NCBI RefSeq assembly: GCF_000315625.1
Contig: NW_005434636.1
Coordinates: 269,298 to 333,297, forward strand
Direction: 5' to 3'
Length of the DNA: 64,000 nucleotides
Origin: Guillardia theta CCMP2712
Lineage: Eukaryota; Cryptophyceae; Pyrenomonadales; Geminigeraceae
Below are positions 35,436-46,700 of the stretch, one piece after another (the first letter of the stretch is position 1; every line of letters starts with the position of its first letter). The notes under the pieces are model-generated. The model did not search any database. It was given only the letters and a program-made list of their open reading frames with translations, and was not told where the DNA came from. Made by a program: the position numbers and the translations under genes.

Positions 35436-36664
35436 TTCCTGATATATCTCCCGTCCGCAATCTACTGTGACCTGGGATGGAATGAAATTCAGGACAGAAG
35501 CAAGAAGGTAGTGAAATATTTCTCAATTTGTCAGAAATCAAAGTTCGAACAAGTGTGAGGAAGTTGACGGGAAAGTCGGCATAAAAGCAGTTGGGTCGGG
35601 AGTAAGAGACAAGGATGACAGAGAAAGGAAATGCAATTGCTCAGAAAAATGCTAGTAAACAGTCACCCGGAATGCTTTCCATGTGTGTAGAATCAACAAC
35701 TTCATCTCTACGATGTCGTGCTCCTTTCTTCTCCTACTTTACACTCTATCTCTGCTTCTTTCTTTTACCCTGCCAACATCCTGGCGGCAGCAGCGCAAAA
35801 ATAAAAAGCGCATTGTCCTCGGACATGTGCGGGGACGCGGGCAAGGCAGGGGGCGGTGGGAGCAGGGGGGGGTATTGAAAATCGAGTAGGTAGGGGTCAC
35901 AGTTCAGGGGGAAAATGATTGAAATTCACGGTAAATGTAGGGGTGGGGGTATTCAGGCTGCTGAGATAGGGGTGGGGTGATGGCATCCACGAAGTGCCGG
36001 TAGACAACAAACCAGCTTGAAACAAAGTTGAAATCGATTTTAACGAGTGGTCCAAACTCTTTCATCGAACTTTGAAATTAAATAACAGAAATATCAGTAT
36101 CACATTTGAGAATATTCAGATGCGTCAAAAGAAGCAACTTGATTGAAAGTGGGGTTGCAGGTACCACCCCACCCAGAGATACCCCCTCTTCAAAGTCCAA
36201 GTACCCCTCAATGGCCTTATAAGTGACCCCCCACGCCCCCCATTCTCGTCCCACAACCCCCACCCCCCAACCTCATGAACTTTGCGAAAATTCATCCAAG
36301 AATCGAACTTCGATTTGTTATCTAGGTGGCCCGGTCTTGCTCGAATTCGGAGCTCCGTGTGAAATGCAATGGCAGTGGTACAGAAAGAACGGGAGAGAAT
36401 AGTGATAGAGAAGGAAAGAAAGTGAAGAGGAATAGGATATGACACTGATAAAGACGGAGAAAAAAATCAATAGTAGATGCTCATGCTCCTAGGCTGGCTG
36501 GAAAGCAGGTATATATCAAGGCAGGAGTTGCAGAGATGCGGCTACAGGGTTTCGAAACGAAGAGAGGAGGCACGGGAAAGGAAAAAGTCAACATTTTCCC
36601 CTGAGTTTCGCTGAAATTCTGATAGGATACTTTCTGTGATGTGAGGACAAAGTTTGCAATCAGC
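35436..36664. other. Divergent spacer, G/C-string rich
   Basis: It lies between the SGNH hydrolase (-) and the pseudouridine synthase (+). It contains GGGGTA/GGGGTG strings at 35865-35980 and ACCCCACCC/CCCCCACGCCCCCC strings at 36160-36275. Open frames here are low in complexity. No gene is supported. Confidence 0.4.
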
Positions 36665-37949
36665 ATGAGCTCTCGATTCTGCGGCACCTGCATTCTCTTG
36701 CTCACTGCAGGAAGGATCGGTCAGACCTTTGGAGATGCCCAAAGGTCGTCGTTGCAGTCTGGTCTGAGAATCATGAAGGTAGAGAATCTCAGTGCACTAG
36801 GCATTCTATGAATGGCAACTCACACATGATGTTCTCCAGCAGGGCTTCAGAAGGCACTATCACAGTGATCGAATCAATGGATCAAAAGCTTGTGATCCCG
36901 GCGATAGAACACAGGATAGAAAGGTTGAAGCAGGAAGGAGAGTACAGCTACACCGCTCTCTGTCTAAACTTGGGCTCTGCTCACGTGGTGTTGCATGGAA
37001 ATTAATTAAGGTATGACACGACTGCAGCCAACCCTTGCAGGATTGACCATGATCAGGAGAGGAGGGTGCTCGTGAACGGGAAGATCATGAGTGATCCTCT
37101 CACCTGGATTGACATGCAATCCGATCAAGTCACAGTGGACAACGTCGTGTCTGAGAGAAGAAAGGAGACGCGTGTGTGGATGATGAACAAGCCGAGGGGC
37201 CTGGTAAGGTTTGTGGTTGAGAGAGGTATCGGACCGATGATTTGTCTTCAAGATTGTAGCGCGTGTGGATGAGAGGGGAAGGCCAACGGTCTACTCTTTG
37301 TTTCAGAACCAAAATTTCGTTGAACATGCTTCGACCACCATGACTGGAGATGACAAAGATGGCACATCTAATGAACCATGGCGATTTCCTGTATCACTGC
37401 CCTCGCTTGTGATTCACTGTAATGCTGTCAATAGGTGGGCAGGTTGGACGCTGACTCCGAAGGGCTGCTCTTGTTCACGAATGATGGGCAACTGAGTCAA
37501 AAGCTTCTAGATCCTACGAGCGGAGTTGAGAAAACCTACATCGTGCAATTGAAAGGTGTCCCCTCGGATGATTGCCTTGTAAAGCTCTCAGAAGGAATCG
37601 ATCTTGATGGAAAGAAAACTCTTCCTGCCCGTTTTCAGCTCGTTGAAATATTTGACGGTGGAAAAGATGGGAAAACGAAACGAAGTCGGATTCAAGTACA
37701 AATCCATGAGGGAAGATTCCGTCAGATCAGGCGAATGTTCCAAATTGTGGTATGTATCCGTCTACCAAGCAGAAAAGATTTTGAGTTTCTGTAATGCAGG
37801 GATTCAGAGTTAAGAAATTGCAACGTGTTTGTATTGGTTGCTTAACACTGGGGGAGCTTCCGGTGGGCAAGATCCGTGAACTTGCCAAAGACGAGATCGA
37901 AAGATTGATGACTGCTTGTAAAATAAGAGATAGTGGAGGTATGCGGTGA
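36665..37949 (+). CDS. Plastid RluB/RsuA-type rRNA pseudouridine synthase
   Basis: ATG 36665 begins MSSRFCGTCILLLTAGRIGQT followed by FGDAQ: a signal peptide with Phe at +1, so plastid import is expected. An S4-like RNA-binding segment follows across a 40-nt intron: LHRSLSKLGLCSR, then RRVLVNGKIMSDP. The catalytic part has WMMNKPRGL, VARVDERGRPTVYSLF (after a 49-nt intron), FPVGRLDADSEGLLLFTNDG with the nucleophile Asp (across a 44-nt intron), VEKTYIVQLKG and IHEGRFRQIRRM. The last exon is GFRVKKLQRVCIG to the stop at 37947-37949. Bacterial RluB and RsuA modify 23S or 16S rRNA. This one probably acts on plastid rRNA; which base is unknown. Confidence 0.9.
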
Positions 37950-38049
37950 AGGAAAGAGATGAAAGTGTGCCCTTGAGATGAAATATAAACATTTTATTTA
38001 CAACACTAATCTTCAGTCGGCGAATTTCAAAAAACCGAGATCTTCCTCT

Positions 38050-38490
38050 TCAGCGAGAAATCACACTGTACAGGAATATCATAAAGAACATCATGGTTAA
38101 AGACTTAATGTAGTTCTCTGCGGTACGGCTGTTCAGACCTGTGACGACACCAACAAGAATACAGAGGCGGCCAAACCACACAGTGGCAGATGCAGATGCT
38201 ATCTGTGCCGCTTGAGCAAGATCAAGAGAGCTAAAATGATTCAATACTTGAGTGGTTTGAGCCAAGTTCGTGCCAACATCCACCAGATCGTTTGCCATGT
38301 CAGCTAACGACCTAACATGAAGATCCTTTCTGCAGCTCGGACATCTCAACGCTCGCTTGTCGGAAGGGATGTAGGATAGAATCGATCTGGATGGCATCAA
38401 TCCGTTGAGCGAGGGGGAGCAAGGTTGTGCACTGAACGCATCAACATTGTAAAGAGAGATCACCACGAGGCACAGGCGGGAAAGCAGCAT
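38050..38490 (-). CDS. Small plastid-targeted membrane protein, unknown
   Basis: 146 aa from ATG 38488-38490. The N-terminus MLLSRLCLVVISLYNVDA|FSAQP is a textbook bipartite plastid signal with a small-residue cleavage site and Phe at +1. The start was chosen over an in-frame ATG 45 bp upstream because it places the hydrophobic core correctly. The mature protein has a CPSCRKDL Cys pair, an amphipathic middle (MANDLVDVGTNLAQTTQVL) and two C-terminal hydrophobic segments (TVWFGRLCILVGVVTGL and SLTMMFFMIFLYSVIS). No family is recognised. It is intronless. Confidence 0.72.
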   Translation of the reverse strand: MLLSRLCLVVISLYNVDAFSAQPCSPSLNGLMPSRSILSYIPSDKRALRCPSCRKDLHVRSLADMANDLVDVGTNLAQTTQVLNHFSSLDLAQAAQIASASATVWFGRLCILVGVVTGLNSRTAENYIKSLTMMFFMIFLYSVISR

Positions 38491-39860
38491 TTTCTTTTGA
38501 GCAAGGCAAGGGTCCAGAATTTCAGTGTGTTCCAACGCAACAGTATCGGAGCTGATGTATAGGAGGTTGATAAAGACTTATTGGGCAAGAAGGAAGATGC
38601 GATAATGGAAGATCTTGGAGTACTTGAAGGAGGGAGGAGTGAGTTCAGGAGGATGGGGAGATTCTGCGCACGATCCTGGTATGAGTATATATGCGAAACC
38701 CCGGGTTCTCCACCCCCTTCTTTCCCTCACACCACCCCGTCATTTCATATTCAGAAAGGCGGAAACTCCTCCACCCTACCTGAGATACAGACCACCCCAC
38801 CCTCATTCATTAATCGACGAACTGCAACTTATTCTGTACTACCCTCGTTTTGAGTGGAAATTTCTCCTATAAAAGGGGTACTCGGTACTCCAACGGATCA
38901 CAAGACCCCACCCTCAATTTCAGGAATCATCCAGTGCATTAAAAACTATAAGTAATTCAAGGAAAAAAAATTAGAAACATCTACCAAGTAAAATGAAAAG
39001 GGACACGTCCCACCCCTGTAAAGAACTTAAAAGGGAGAATCTGAGAACCCCCTCCCCCCCCCCACCCCCATAATTCGTGGCAAAAGCTATTGCTCCCTTG
39101 TTGACTCTGGAAAGAGGAGGTATACCCACCCCTTCAAAATGAGGATCATTGGAGCATTTTGATCAACGGCTCTTCACTACCCACCCCCAATTACATCTTG
39201 AGGTTTCGGAGTGAACGATGGAAAAGTTGCCCAAATGCTCTTCTCAAATTCAAAATTATTGCATTACCAAGTGTTTTATTTTAAATCTCCCCTCAAGTGT
39301 TTCTTGGGACGCATTCAGAAAAAGGTTTATACTTTTATAACTTATGTAAAGATCGGTCCAATCGAGTAAGCTGCATTTCGTGTCCGAAGGCGACGCGGCT
39401 GTTCCTATCGAAGCGTTCTTTACCACAGACCAAGATTTGTTTTCCTAGGACATGGATACGACTTGATTTGTATGGGGGTCATAGTAAACGAATCTGAAGT
39501 TGACATTCTGCCCGATTTGTATTTTGTTCCGGCCGGTTGATCGCCCGGTGTACTCGGGCCCGGCCCCTTTCACTGAGTTAGCCGGGCCGTCGGGGACCTT
39601 CTTGTCCTTTAATTGGGTAGACTGAGTTTGCCAGGCACCGGCCCGGACTAGGGCCCGGACTGTGACTCCCATCAGTGGGGCGGGCCTGTAATCGCATCGG
39701 ACATTGGATGATGCGACCGCATCCCAGGTGCTGCCCTGGCCCGCCCTCGCCGCTCATGCTTTCCCCCTCGTCGATCCCATGCGATCTCACCTACATCCAT
39801 CTCTCGATGAGATGCCACTGTGACATGTAGCCTTGCTCCCTGCTAGGGACTGTCGAAATC
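38491..39860. other. Divergent spacer with ACCCC strings and a GC-rich island
   Basis: It lies between the small plastid protein (-) and the 39861 gene (+). ACCCC/CCCCC strings fill 38700-39190, and a TATAAAAGG at 38871-38879 precedes no identified start. A GC-rich block at 39530-39690 (GGCCGGTTGATCGCCCGG, GGGCCCGGCCCC) belongs to the island family. No gene is supported. Confidence 0.45.
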
Positions 39861-41483
39861 ATGCGATCCATGCTCCTGATCGCAGCGATGATATTTTCGT
39901 GGCCATGTGGAGAAGGAGAAGTGGTGACGAATCCAGCCAGCAACGACTGGAAGTGTCAGGCATCGATGTGTCGGAGTCGAATTGTGTCTCATATAGTAAT
40001 GAGAGGCGGAGCAAGGATGACCAAGATTGGTAAGAAGATCTACAAAAGGAAGATGAGAGCGAGGAAGAACAAGAGACCCAAGGGAAAGAAAATACCTAAA
40101 CAGCTCATCTTCAAAGCTGAGCCATACTCTTCGGACAGTGAAGAGATGGCCATTGCTAAACACGAAGAATCTGTAGATGAGAACAAGGATCGCGAGCACA
40201 TGTTGAGCGACGACATGGGGAAAAATGAGAGTAAAGAGCTGCTGCATACCAAATATGGTGGTGTCAACGAGGATGGCACGGACGGTACAGACGCGGCAGA
40301 ATTTGATGGAGTCTTCTATTATCGTCCACGGAACGAAACTGATGCTGAATGGCAACATGAATGTGTGTAATAGTCATGCCTGACTATGTTTATTGGCAGT
40401 GGATTCCTGATAGCTATTCCTTTCAGTCGAGGAGAAGTTCAACAAGCTGTATCAGAAGCTTGCAGAGCTCCATAACTCAACGGAGACAGTCTATCGATAC
40501 ATGGATGAGGACCCTTGGGTGCGTTGAGCTCATTTAACATAACTTCTTACGGATTGCAGTGGAGCGCAACCTGGAGGAAACGACAAGACCTGACAGAGTA
40601 CTTTGCGATGAACGCCTTGGTAAGGGAGTCTTCGATGTACATTTTTGAATTCCTGCAGGTCAATTTACAGTATGTTGAGCTGATGGACGAATACATGAAG
40701 TTGAAGATTGAGGGGAAGTAATTGTACCCGGATCTCTTCTCATTACAAGTTGACATTGCTCATAGATGGTTTCCTGAGCACAAGATTGGATTTCGGATCT
40801 CCGAGACGAAAAAGATGCTGGAGCAATTAGAACAGCAGCGACCAGAGATCTCGAAACAAATGCATGACGTACTACATGCGTTTATTTCGCAAGACAAGGT
40901 GCTCGACTTGCAAGGAAGATGAAGAAGATTTCACTTGACAGGGTTTTCACAGATGGAAGATAAGGAGAGAGCAAGAGTAAAGGCAAAGCTGAATATCTCT
41001 GAATCGGAGGACGACATTCAGAAACCGATCATGTTGGAAGAGTTCTTGCAGTTGACCAATCTGGCATCGTCTGAGGACCTCAAGCGGAGAGAGAAAAGGC
41101 TGGAGCGTGAGGATCAAAAGAAGAAACTTGCAATTGAGTACAAAGGGAAAGAAAATGATGTGGACTTTTGGAAGGGCAAACTCAAGAATGCGATCAACCT
41201 GCAGGAAAGCTTTGGAACTTGCTTGAGCGCTGTGACCTGTGAAGCAGGAGGGCGTTAAATCCAAGAAGATCAAGGAGAATGACGAGGTTAGGAAGGAGAT
41301 CTCTCAGATAAACTTTTACGAGTCACAATGGCTCAATGCATATGATTCCATTTTCAAAGAATCAAAGGTCGTTCATTGTGGCGCATGACACCTCCAAGCT
41401 GATTTCTTTTGAGCCAGGTAAAGTCATCGAAGAAACAGAAAAGCACGGGTAAGCTTTGTAATGAGGTCGAAATGCGAAGCTAA
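39861..41483 (+). CDS. Secretory-pathway coiled-coil protein, unknown
   Basis: It starts MRSMLLIAAMIFSWPCGEGE, a probable signal peptide or anchor, then a very basic patch (KKIYKRKMRARKNKR). Spliced exons give YYRPRNETDAEWQHEF, KFNKLYQKLAELHNST, SATWRKRQDLTEYFAMNAL and VNLQYVELMDEYMKLKIEG. Later come HRWFPEHKIGFRISETKKML, KMEDKERARVKAKLNI, and a long Glu/Lys-rich helical region (SSEDLKRREKRLEREDQKKK). The end is INFYESQWLNAYDSIFKESK, then VKSSKKQKS, with TAA 41481-41483. Introns are short (about 45-90 nt), and not every junction between 40720 and 40935 is fixed. No domain family is recognised. Confidence 0.55.
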
Positions 41484-41689
41484 AATGCTCAAAAGGAAGA
41501 GAAGATCAACCGAGAGTGAAACTGGTTTGAAACGCGTCAGGTAGATTTCGTCCGAGCCGCGCACTCTATATAAATTTACAACGAGGTTGAATCTAAATTA
41601 TTCAGTCTTATCGTGAGAAATCTACTGAATTCCCTTTGTCGTCGGAATTCCTCTCAAAACACACCTTGCCGGCTTGTCAAATCTCTCCA

Positions 41690-42879
41690 ATCTCAAGTTC
41701 ATCTCAGCAAGTTTACCTTGTTCGGCCGATGTCCATCGGGCCAAAGGCACAGGTTCTCGTGGATTTTGCAGTCGGTGACTGTAAGGGAGCATTGTGTTTT
41801 GTCAAGAGAGGAAAACGTGTCTCTGTTCGAGCATATTTGGGTTCCTCGCACGTGCAACTGCCATTATTTGGGTCATGAGCCAAATCACCTCCAAGGGGTC
41901 TCTTTCACCGCTGCAGAGTCCCCTACGCCAATGGCGAAGTGAGCTGAGTGAACTTTGCTGCTTTCGATGGTGACTGAGGCTTTTCCACAAGCAGCAACCG
42001 CACATCTGGGCCAAGACCCAGGGTGAGGAAAGGTTAGGAACTGGAGCTCCACAACACCTTGCTCGCCCTATGTTACAGCCATGAAAGCTTGCGCTCCCCC
42101 CTGTGCTCATGACAGCATTCCTGAAGGAACCGTGAGGATAGGAATGCAGAAACCAATGCTTCCCACGTCTTGATTGTGTGCTTCCATCCTTCCGGCATGC
42201 TGTTACTTGTCGGTAGGCTGCTGGCATGGACGGAGCAGTCGTGGAAAGTCCACCTGCCTCTATCGATGCGCAGACAGTCGCCCTCTGTTCGTAGGCAGTC
42301 ATACATAAGGAATGAAAGTTGATGATTCACCGTGGCAGCAGAAAGAAATTCCCTTGAAAGATCCTCCGACGTCGTTGCTGAGGATCCAGTTACCCTTGAC
42401 AGTCACCTGACGCTAACTCACAAGACGACAGTTCATCGAGGATTCTCACCTGCCCGTTTGCTTGAATGTTGACCTTGTTGAGTGGCGCGAGGGGACAGAA
42501 GACTTGAAAAATTGAAACTTAGCCAGCGCAAAATGGGATTTCAAGATTGTCATACATTCATAGAATCCTTGCCTAACGATTATTACCCTATGACATGATT
42601 CAGTATTGGGTTCACACATACACTCGAATCTCACCTTCCATCCTTTGATTGGCGGATGGCTTCTTCCAGAGACAGATCGTCAGGAACATGCAGTTGGTTC
42701 CCTCGCTCGTTCCGTGCCTCATGGTGTGCGCTACTGTTACACAAAATGTCCCTGAATATGTTTGGCTCGATTGATGCACATCTTGCCATTGGAGATGGCT
42801 GTGAGCATAAGAAAACACTCAGAATTTGCTCATGTAGCACATCAAAACGCAGATTTCGGCATTGTGCGGGTGTCTTCAT
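41690..42879 (-). CDS. Right-handed parallel beta-helix protein (CASH/F-box-11-like)
   Basis: Minus-strand exons give the typical start of such domains: LHVPDDLSLEEAIRQSKDG, then HRVIIVRQGFYECMTILK, then VNIQANGQ and VTVKGNWI. Successive coils follow: CLRIDRGRWTFHDCSVHAS, NAVMSTGGSASFHGCNIG, and CSLTVTDCKIHENLC. The recurrent pattern of a hydrophobic strand followed by Cys, Asn or His at turns is that of pectate-lyase-like carbohydrate-binding or FBXO11-like beta-helices. Exon limits are not all fixed. The start ATG 42877-42879 is the best candidate and the 3' end is approximate. It may bind glycans or serve as a substrate receptor; no F-box is seen. Confidence 0.6.
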
Positions 42880-42932
42880 TCGAACTCTCCCTTTCCTCTT
42901 GTCCTCGTTACAATTTTTCGACCGACCTTGTT

Positions 42933-43062
42933 TCCTACTCCTCCTGTCCTCCTGTCCTCCTGTCCTCCTGTCCTCCTGTCCTCCTGTCCTCCTGTCTTCC
43001 TCCCCTCCTCTCCTCCTGTCTTCCTCTCCTCTCCTCTCCCCTCCCCTCCACTCCTCTCCCCT
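42933..43062. repeat. Octamer minisatellite (GTCCTCCT)n and CTCCC tract
   Basis: About seven GTCCTCCT units (42946-43002) grade into CTCCTCTCC pyrimidine DNA. Intergenic, between the beta-helix and TPR genes. Confidence 0.85.
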
Positions 43063-43269
43063 CCACTCCCTGCCCTCCGAAACTCTCCATGTGGCGTGTG
43101 AAAAGTTTGAACCCTTTGAGGCCTGAGGGGGGAAGTGGTACCAACAAAAAAAAAAGTTTAGTATCGACTACCCCTCCTCGTCCCTCAATTGAACCTGACC
43201 CACCCACCCCTACCAGCAGAGCCGATGCCGCGAGCCCGCAGGGGGAGAAAGCATAGAGAGGGGAGGGAA

Positions 43270-43362
43270 GGGAGCAGGAGCAGCAGGAGCAGGAGGAGGA
43301 GGAGGAGGAGGAGCAGCAGCAGCAGGAGGAGCAGGAGCAGGAGCAGCAGGAGCAGGAGACAG
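43270..43362. repeat. GGAGCA/GGA hexamer-triplet repeat
   Basis: Imperfect GGAGCAGGA and AGCAGC units. The Ser/Arg-run frames across it are compositional. Confidence 0.75.
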
Positions 43363-43689
43363 GATAGGATCTGACAAATGATGCCTTTCGTTGAGGACAC
43401 AGGGTGGAATCAGTGCGATGCACACGAGAGAGATCTGAGAGGGCATGTAGAGGACTTGTTGTGAGGGAAAGAAAGCCAAAGGATGTTTGTAGGTGCTTCA
43501 ATAGATGGCTTTGCGGTTTTGCTGCAAGTTTCTCAACCAAGAAGCATTGCATGGAGCTGATGATTCTCTGCACAGATTTGGCGAATACCTTTAAACGTAG
43601 TTGGCACTCAGGGCCAAGGGAGTTTGGTGAGCAAACCGTGTGCTTGCAACTTGAGATTTACTTGTTTGAAAGGACGCCTCTCAAGATTC

Positions 43690-43716
43690 CATAAATGATT
43701 TCGAAAGAGAAACTCT

Positions 43717-43756
<40 letters not shown>

Positions 43757-46230
43757 TCGTTGGATTCTTCCGCCAATCGCGGTCCCATCGGAGGCCCCTT
43801 CGAGAAGGAAAAGATCTTGAGGACCGCCTTGGTTGCAGTCTCGAAGAGAATGGGCGAAAGCTTCTACTGCTGGTTCAATCTCGGCCTCATGTACTTTCGG
43901 AATCAAGTCTACACGAAAGCCAAGGAAGCGTTCAAGAGATGTCTCGACTGTCTCAAGGGCTACAAGCAACCCCTCAAGCTCATCAACGAGAAGCGATACG
44001 TGACGCTCGAGGCTCGGGTTATGTCGCTCCATGCACAGTGTTGCATATACGAGTTGACGTTGCCAGGGATGGTGGCTACAGACGAGCACAACCCTGTAGA
44101 TGTCCAAGAACAATTCATACAGGCTACCAAGACTGATAACATGCAACCAGACATTTGGAACAACGTTGGGCTCTTGCACATGTCTCTGGATAAGTTTGAT
44201 GGCGCAAAGATGATTTTCCAGCCTATCCTCATGAACTTCACGCAGTACAATGACGCGATTTCAAACTTGGGTGGAAAAAACAAAACTGAAGTGCTAAACT
44301 GATATGTTTGCAGGGCTTTCACATCTTTGTAACGGTGAACTTACTGATGCTGCAAGAAGCTTTCAGACTGTGATATTGCGGTCAGGCATTGCTACCGAAT
44401 TATCTTGCAATGACGTTCTTGCAGAGATTCTTCCCATCTTGAGGCCTTGAACAACTATGGCGTCCTCCTACTTCGTCACCGGAACTACAAGAACGCGATC
44501 GTTTTCTTCGAGAAGGCAACGCAGAAGCCTGTGCAGGGTCATTTTGTGTTGACTCTGTCGCCAGGCCATTGAGCTCGATCCTGGACAATCGTATGTGTGG
44601 AGGTGAATGCTGGAGATGAGGACATTGCGATGGAACTGATGGCTCGCCACAGCAATCTTGCATGTGCTTACAGCGCGGAGGGGAAGTTGAACGAAGCTGC
44701 TCGTGCGTTCAGACAAGCGAGAGAGCTAGACGACACCAACGTACAGGTCTGCTCCCTTGCTTTTCCCCCTCTCCTCTCCCTGACACCCACGGTCAGGCAA
44801 CATGCAACCTTGCCCATCACATCACGTGGATGGTACAATCTGAGGCCGACCCAGAAGCGCGCGCCAGGAAGCTGGAGCAAGCAGAGCACATGTAGAGATG
44901 CTGGCGTTCGGCGCTATCTGCTGATATCCATGGCAGGTACTCAACTGTACTCTGCGATCAGAGCAGCAGCGTACAAGCCTGGACAGGCCTTGCTGCGGTG
45001 TTCAAGAGTCAGGTGAATTCAGCTTGAACAAGGTCTGAGGTGACTTGTTCCTCTCAAGTCTGAGATGGCAACATCGGAGGAGAAGCGTCGGGAGTACAAG
45101 GAGCTTGTGATGAACGAGAGTCAACATCTGTTTGCAACTAATCTGTTGTTTCCTAGGCACTGGAAGCATTTTCTCTGGCCATTGAAGCGGATTCGAGCGA
45201 TCCTGTAGTTTGGTCTCAGGTCCGGTTCTGATATGTATAGAATTATTCTGACTGAGAGTAGATGGGGATGTTGTGCATGGGAGAGGGAGATTACAAGAAT
45301 GCAGAAACTTTCTTCAAGAACAGCATCGAAAAGGTAGAGATAGACCGAAAGACTTTGTTCTGTTTGACTTGGTCCCTCGTGTATCAGAGCAAGCAGATCA
45401 GAAACGTTCATCCGATCCTTGCAACTTACTGCAACCTTTGTGTAACATACCAGGTCTGTGGCAAATCGGAGTGTTTGCCTTCCTGACCCTCACCTTCAGC
45501 TCGGCGAGCAGTTTGCTGAGTCAAACAGCCTGTACCAGAAGGCGATAACGCATTTCAAAGACTCTTACATCCTGTACAACAACCTCGGCAACTTGTAAGA
45601 CTTTCATCTCATTGCTCCACTTCCTTGCTTCCCTTCGATCTCGTCCTGCGTTTCTGTTCTTGAGGGGATTGTGAGACGTTGGCTGTCAGGTATCGGCAGA
45701 TGAGTAAGTTCGATGACGCGCACAAGGCCTTTGACCTCTGTCTCCGCTTGAAGCCGGTATTGTTGTGTTCTGCTTCCCTTCCTTTCCCTCCCTCCCTCCC
45801 TCCCTCCCTCCCTCTTAGCTTCATTGACTTCCTATCTCTTGCAGGACTACGCCATCGGGCACAACAACTTGGGCTTGTTGTTCATCGCTGAGGAAAAGTT
45901 TGTGGAGGCGAAGGTGGAGCTGCAGACAGCGCTAGCGATTGACAGCGGGCTTGACTGTACGTGGAGGTGCCAACAGAGGAGGGGGAATGTGACGTTGTCA
46001 CAGGTGCTAAGAGCAACCTCCTCAAGCTCGTGGAACTCGGTGAGTGGCAGCGAGAACGGGGAAGGAGGGAGGAGGAGGAAGGGAGGAGTTGGTGGACTCT
46101 AGGGAAGGAGGAGGAGTTGAGGATCGTGATGGATGTGCTGCAGAGAAACGGAGGATGCGTGGCAACAGCGGGAAGCAGCCGGGCAAGAGCTGAGCGTTCG
46201 AGATGCGGCGCCAACTTGGCTAGTAAATAA
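43690..46230 (+). CDS. Tetratricopeptide-repeat (TPR) protein
   Basis: A multi-exon superhelical scaffold. It opens with an acidic Asp run after NDFERETL (43705-43755), then SFYCWFNLGLMYFRNQVYTK and AFKRCLDCL. Clear TPR units follow: DIWNNVGLLHMSLDKFDGAK, ALNNYGVLLLRHRNYKNAI, HLACAYSAEGKLNEAARAF, VWSQMGMLCMGEGDYKNAET, ILYNNLGNL, YRQMSKFDDAHKAFDLCL, and AIGHNNLGLLFIAEEKFVEA with VELQTALAID. Each shows the W/L/G/Y/A spacing of TPRs. Introns are 45-90 nt and carry CCCT repeats. The true start may be in an exon further upstream (43400-43690), and the end near 46230 is tentative. TPRs mediate protein-protein contact; the partner is unknown. Confidence 0.8.
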
Positions 46231-46329
46231 GAAAAATACAAAAAAAGAATCACAAACTTTCTCCTTGTTCTTTGAGCTCATGCTCAGCTGGGTGACTTAA
46301 GATTGTCGGCCCAGCTGAGGAACAGACTG

Positions 46330-46410
46330 TACTGACTCGCCGGCCCGGCGGTCCCGGCCGAGGCGCCGTACTGAGTGTGGTGACCCCCGGGCGCCCGCGA
46401 CACTGACAGA
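46330..46410. repeat. GC-rich palindromic island
   Basis: CGCCGGCCCGGCGG, CCCGGCCGAGGCGCCG and CCCCCGGGCGCCCG words, flanked by GTACTGACT and GTACTGAGT. Another member of the dispersed GC-island family, between the TPR gene and PEX2. Confidence 0.55.
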
Positions 46411-46700
46411 CCGTACGCAAACTTGAAAACATGGTCCGCCTCAGAGTAGACCATTGCGGTTTGCCCTTCTTTTTCAGTCAATAAAACATTGTGGAAGATG
46501 CGATCGTTGGCAGACGAGGGAGTCGGAAGTGGGAGGAGAGGGAGAGGAGGAGGAGGAGCGACAGGGAGACGAGAAGGTTGGAAGGAAGAGAGAGGAAGAG
46601 GAGGAGCCGAGGGTGTAAAGTCGCACTGAGAGAGGCAGGGACTAGAGGAGAGAAGAGCCTCAGGCTCTGCTAGCTGATCAGGTCGTCACCCCATATCGCG

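Noticed and set aside
35615-35889. Plus-strand open frames after an ATAAAAG string
   Set aside because: They overlap low-complexity G-rich DNA, lack domains and show no splice continuation. Treated as spacer.
41636-41878. Plus-strand open frame downstream of a TATATAAATTT string
   Set aside because: The minus strand here continues the beta-helix pattern (CSLTVTDCKIHENLC). The plus frame has no convincing start or domain. The TATA-like string is not enough alone.
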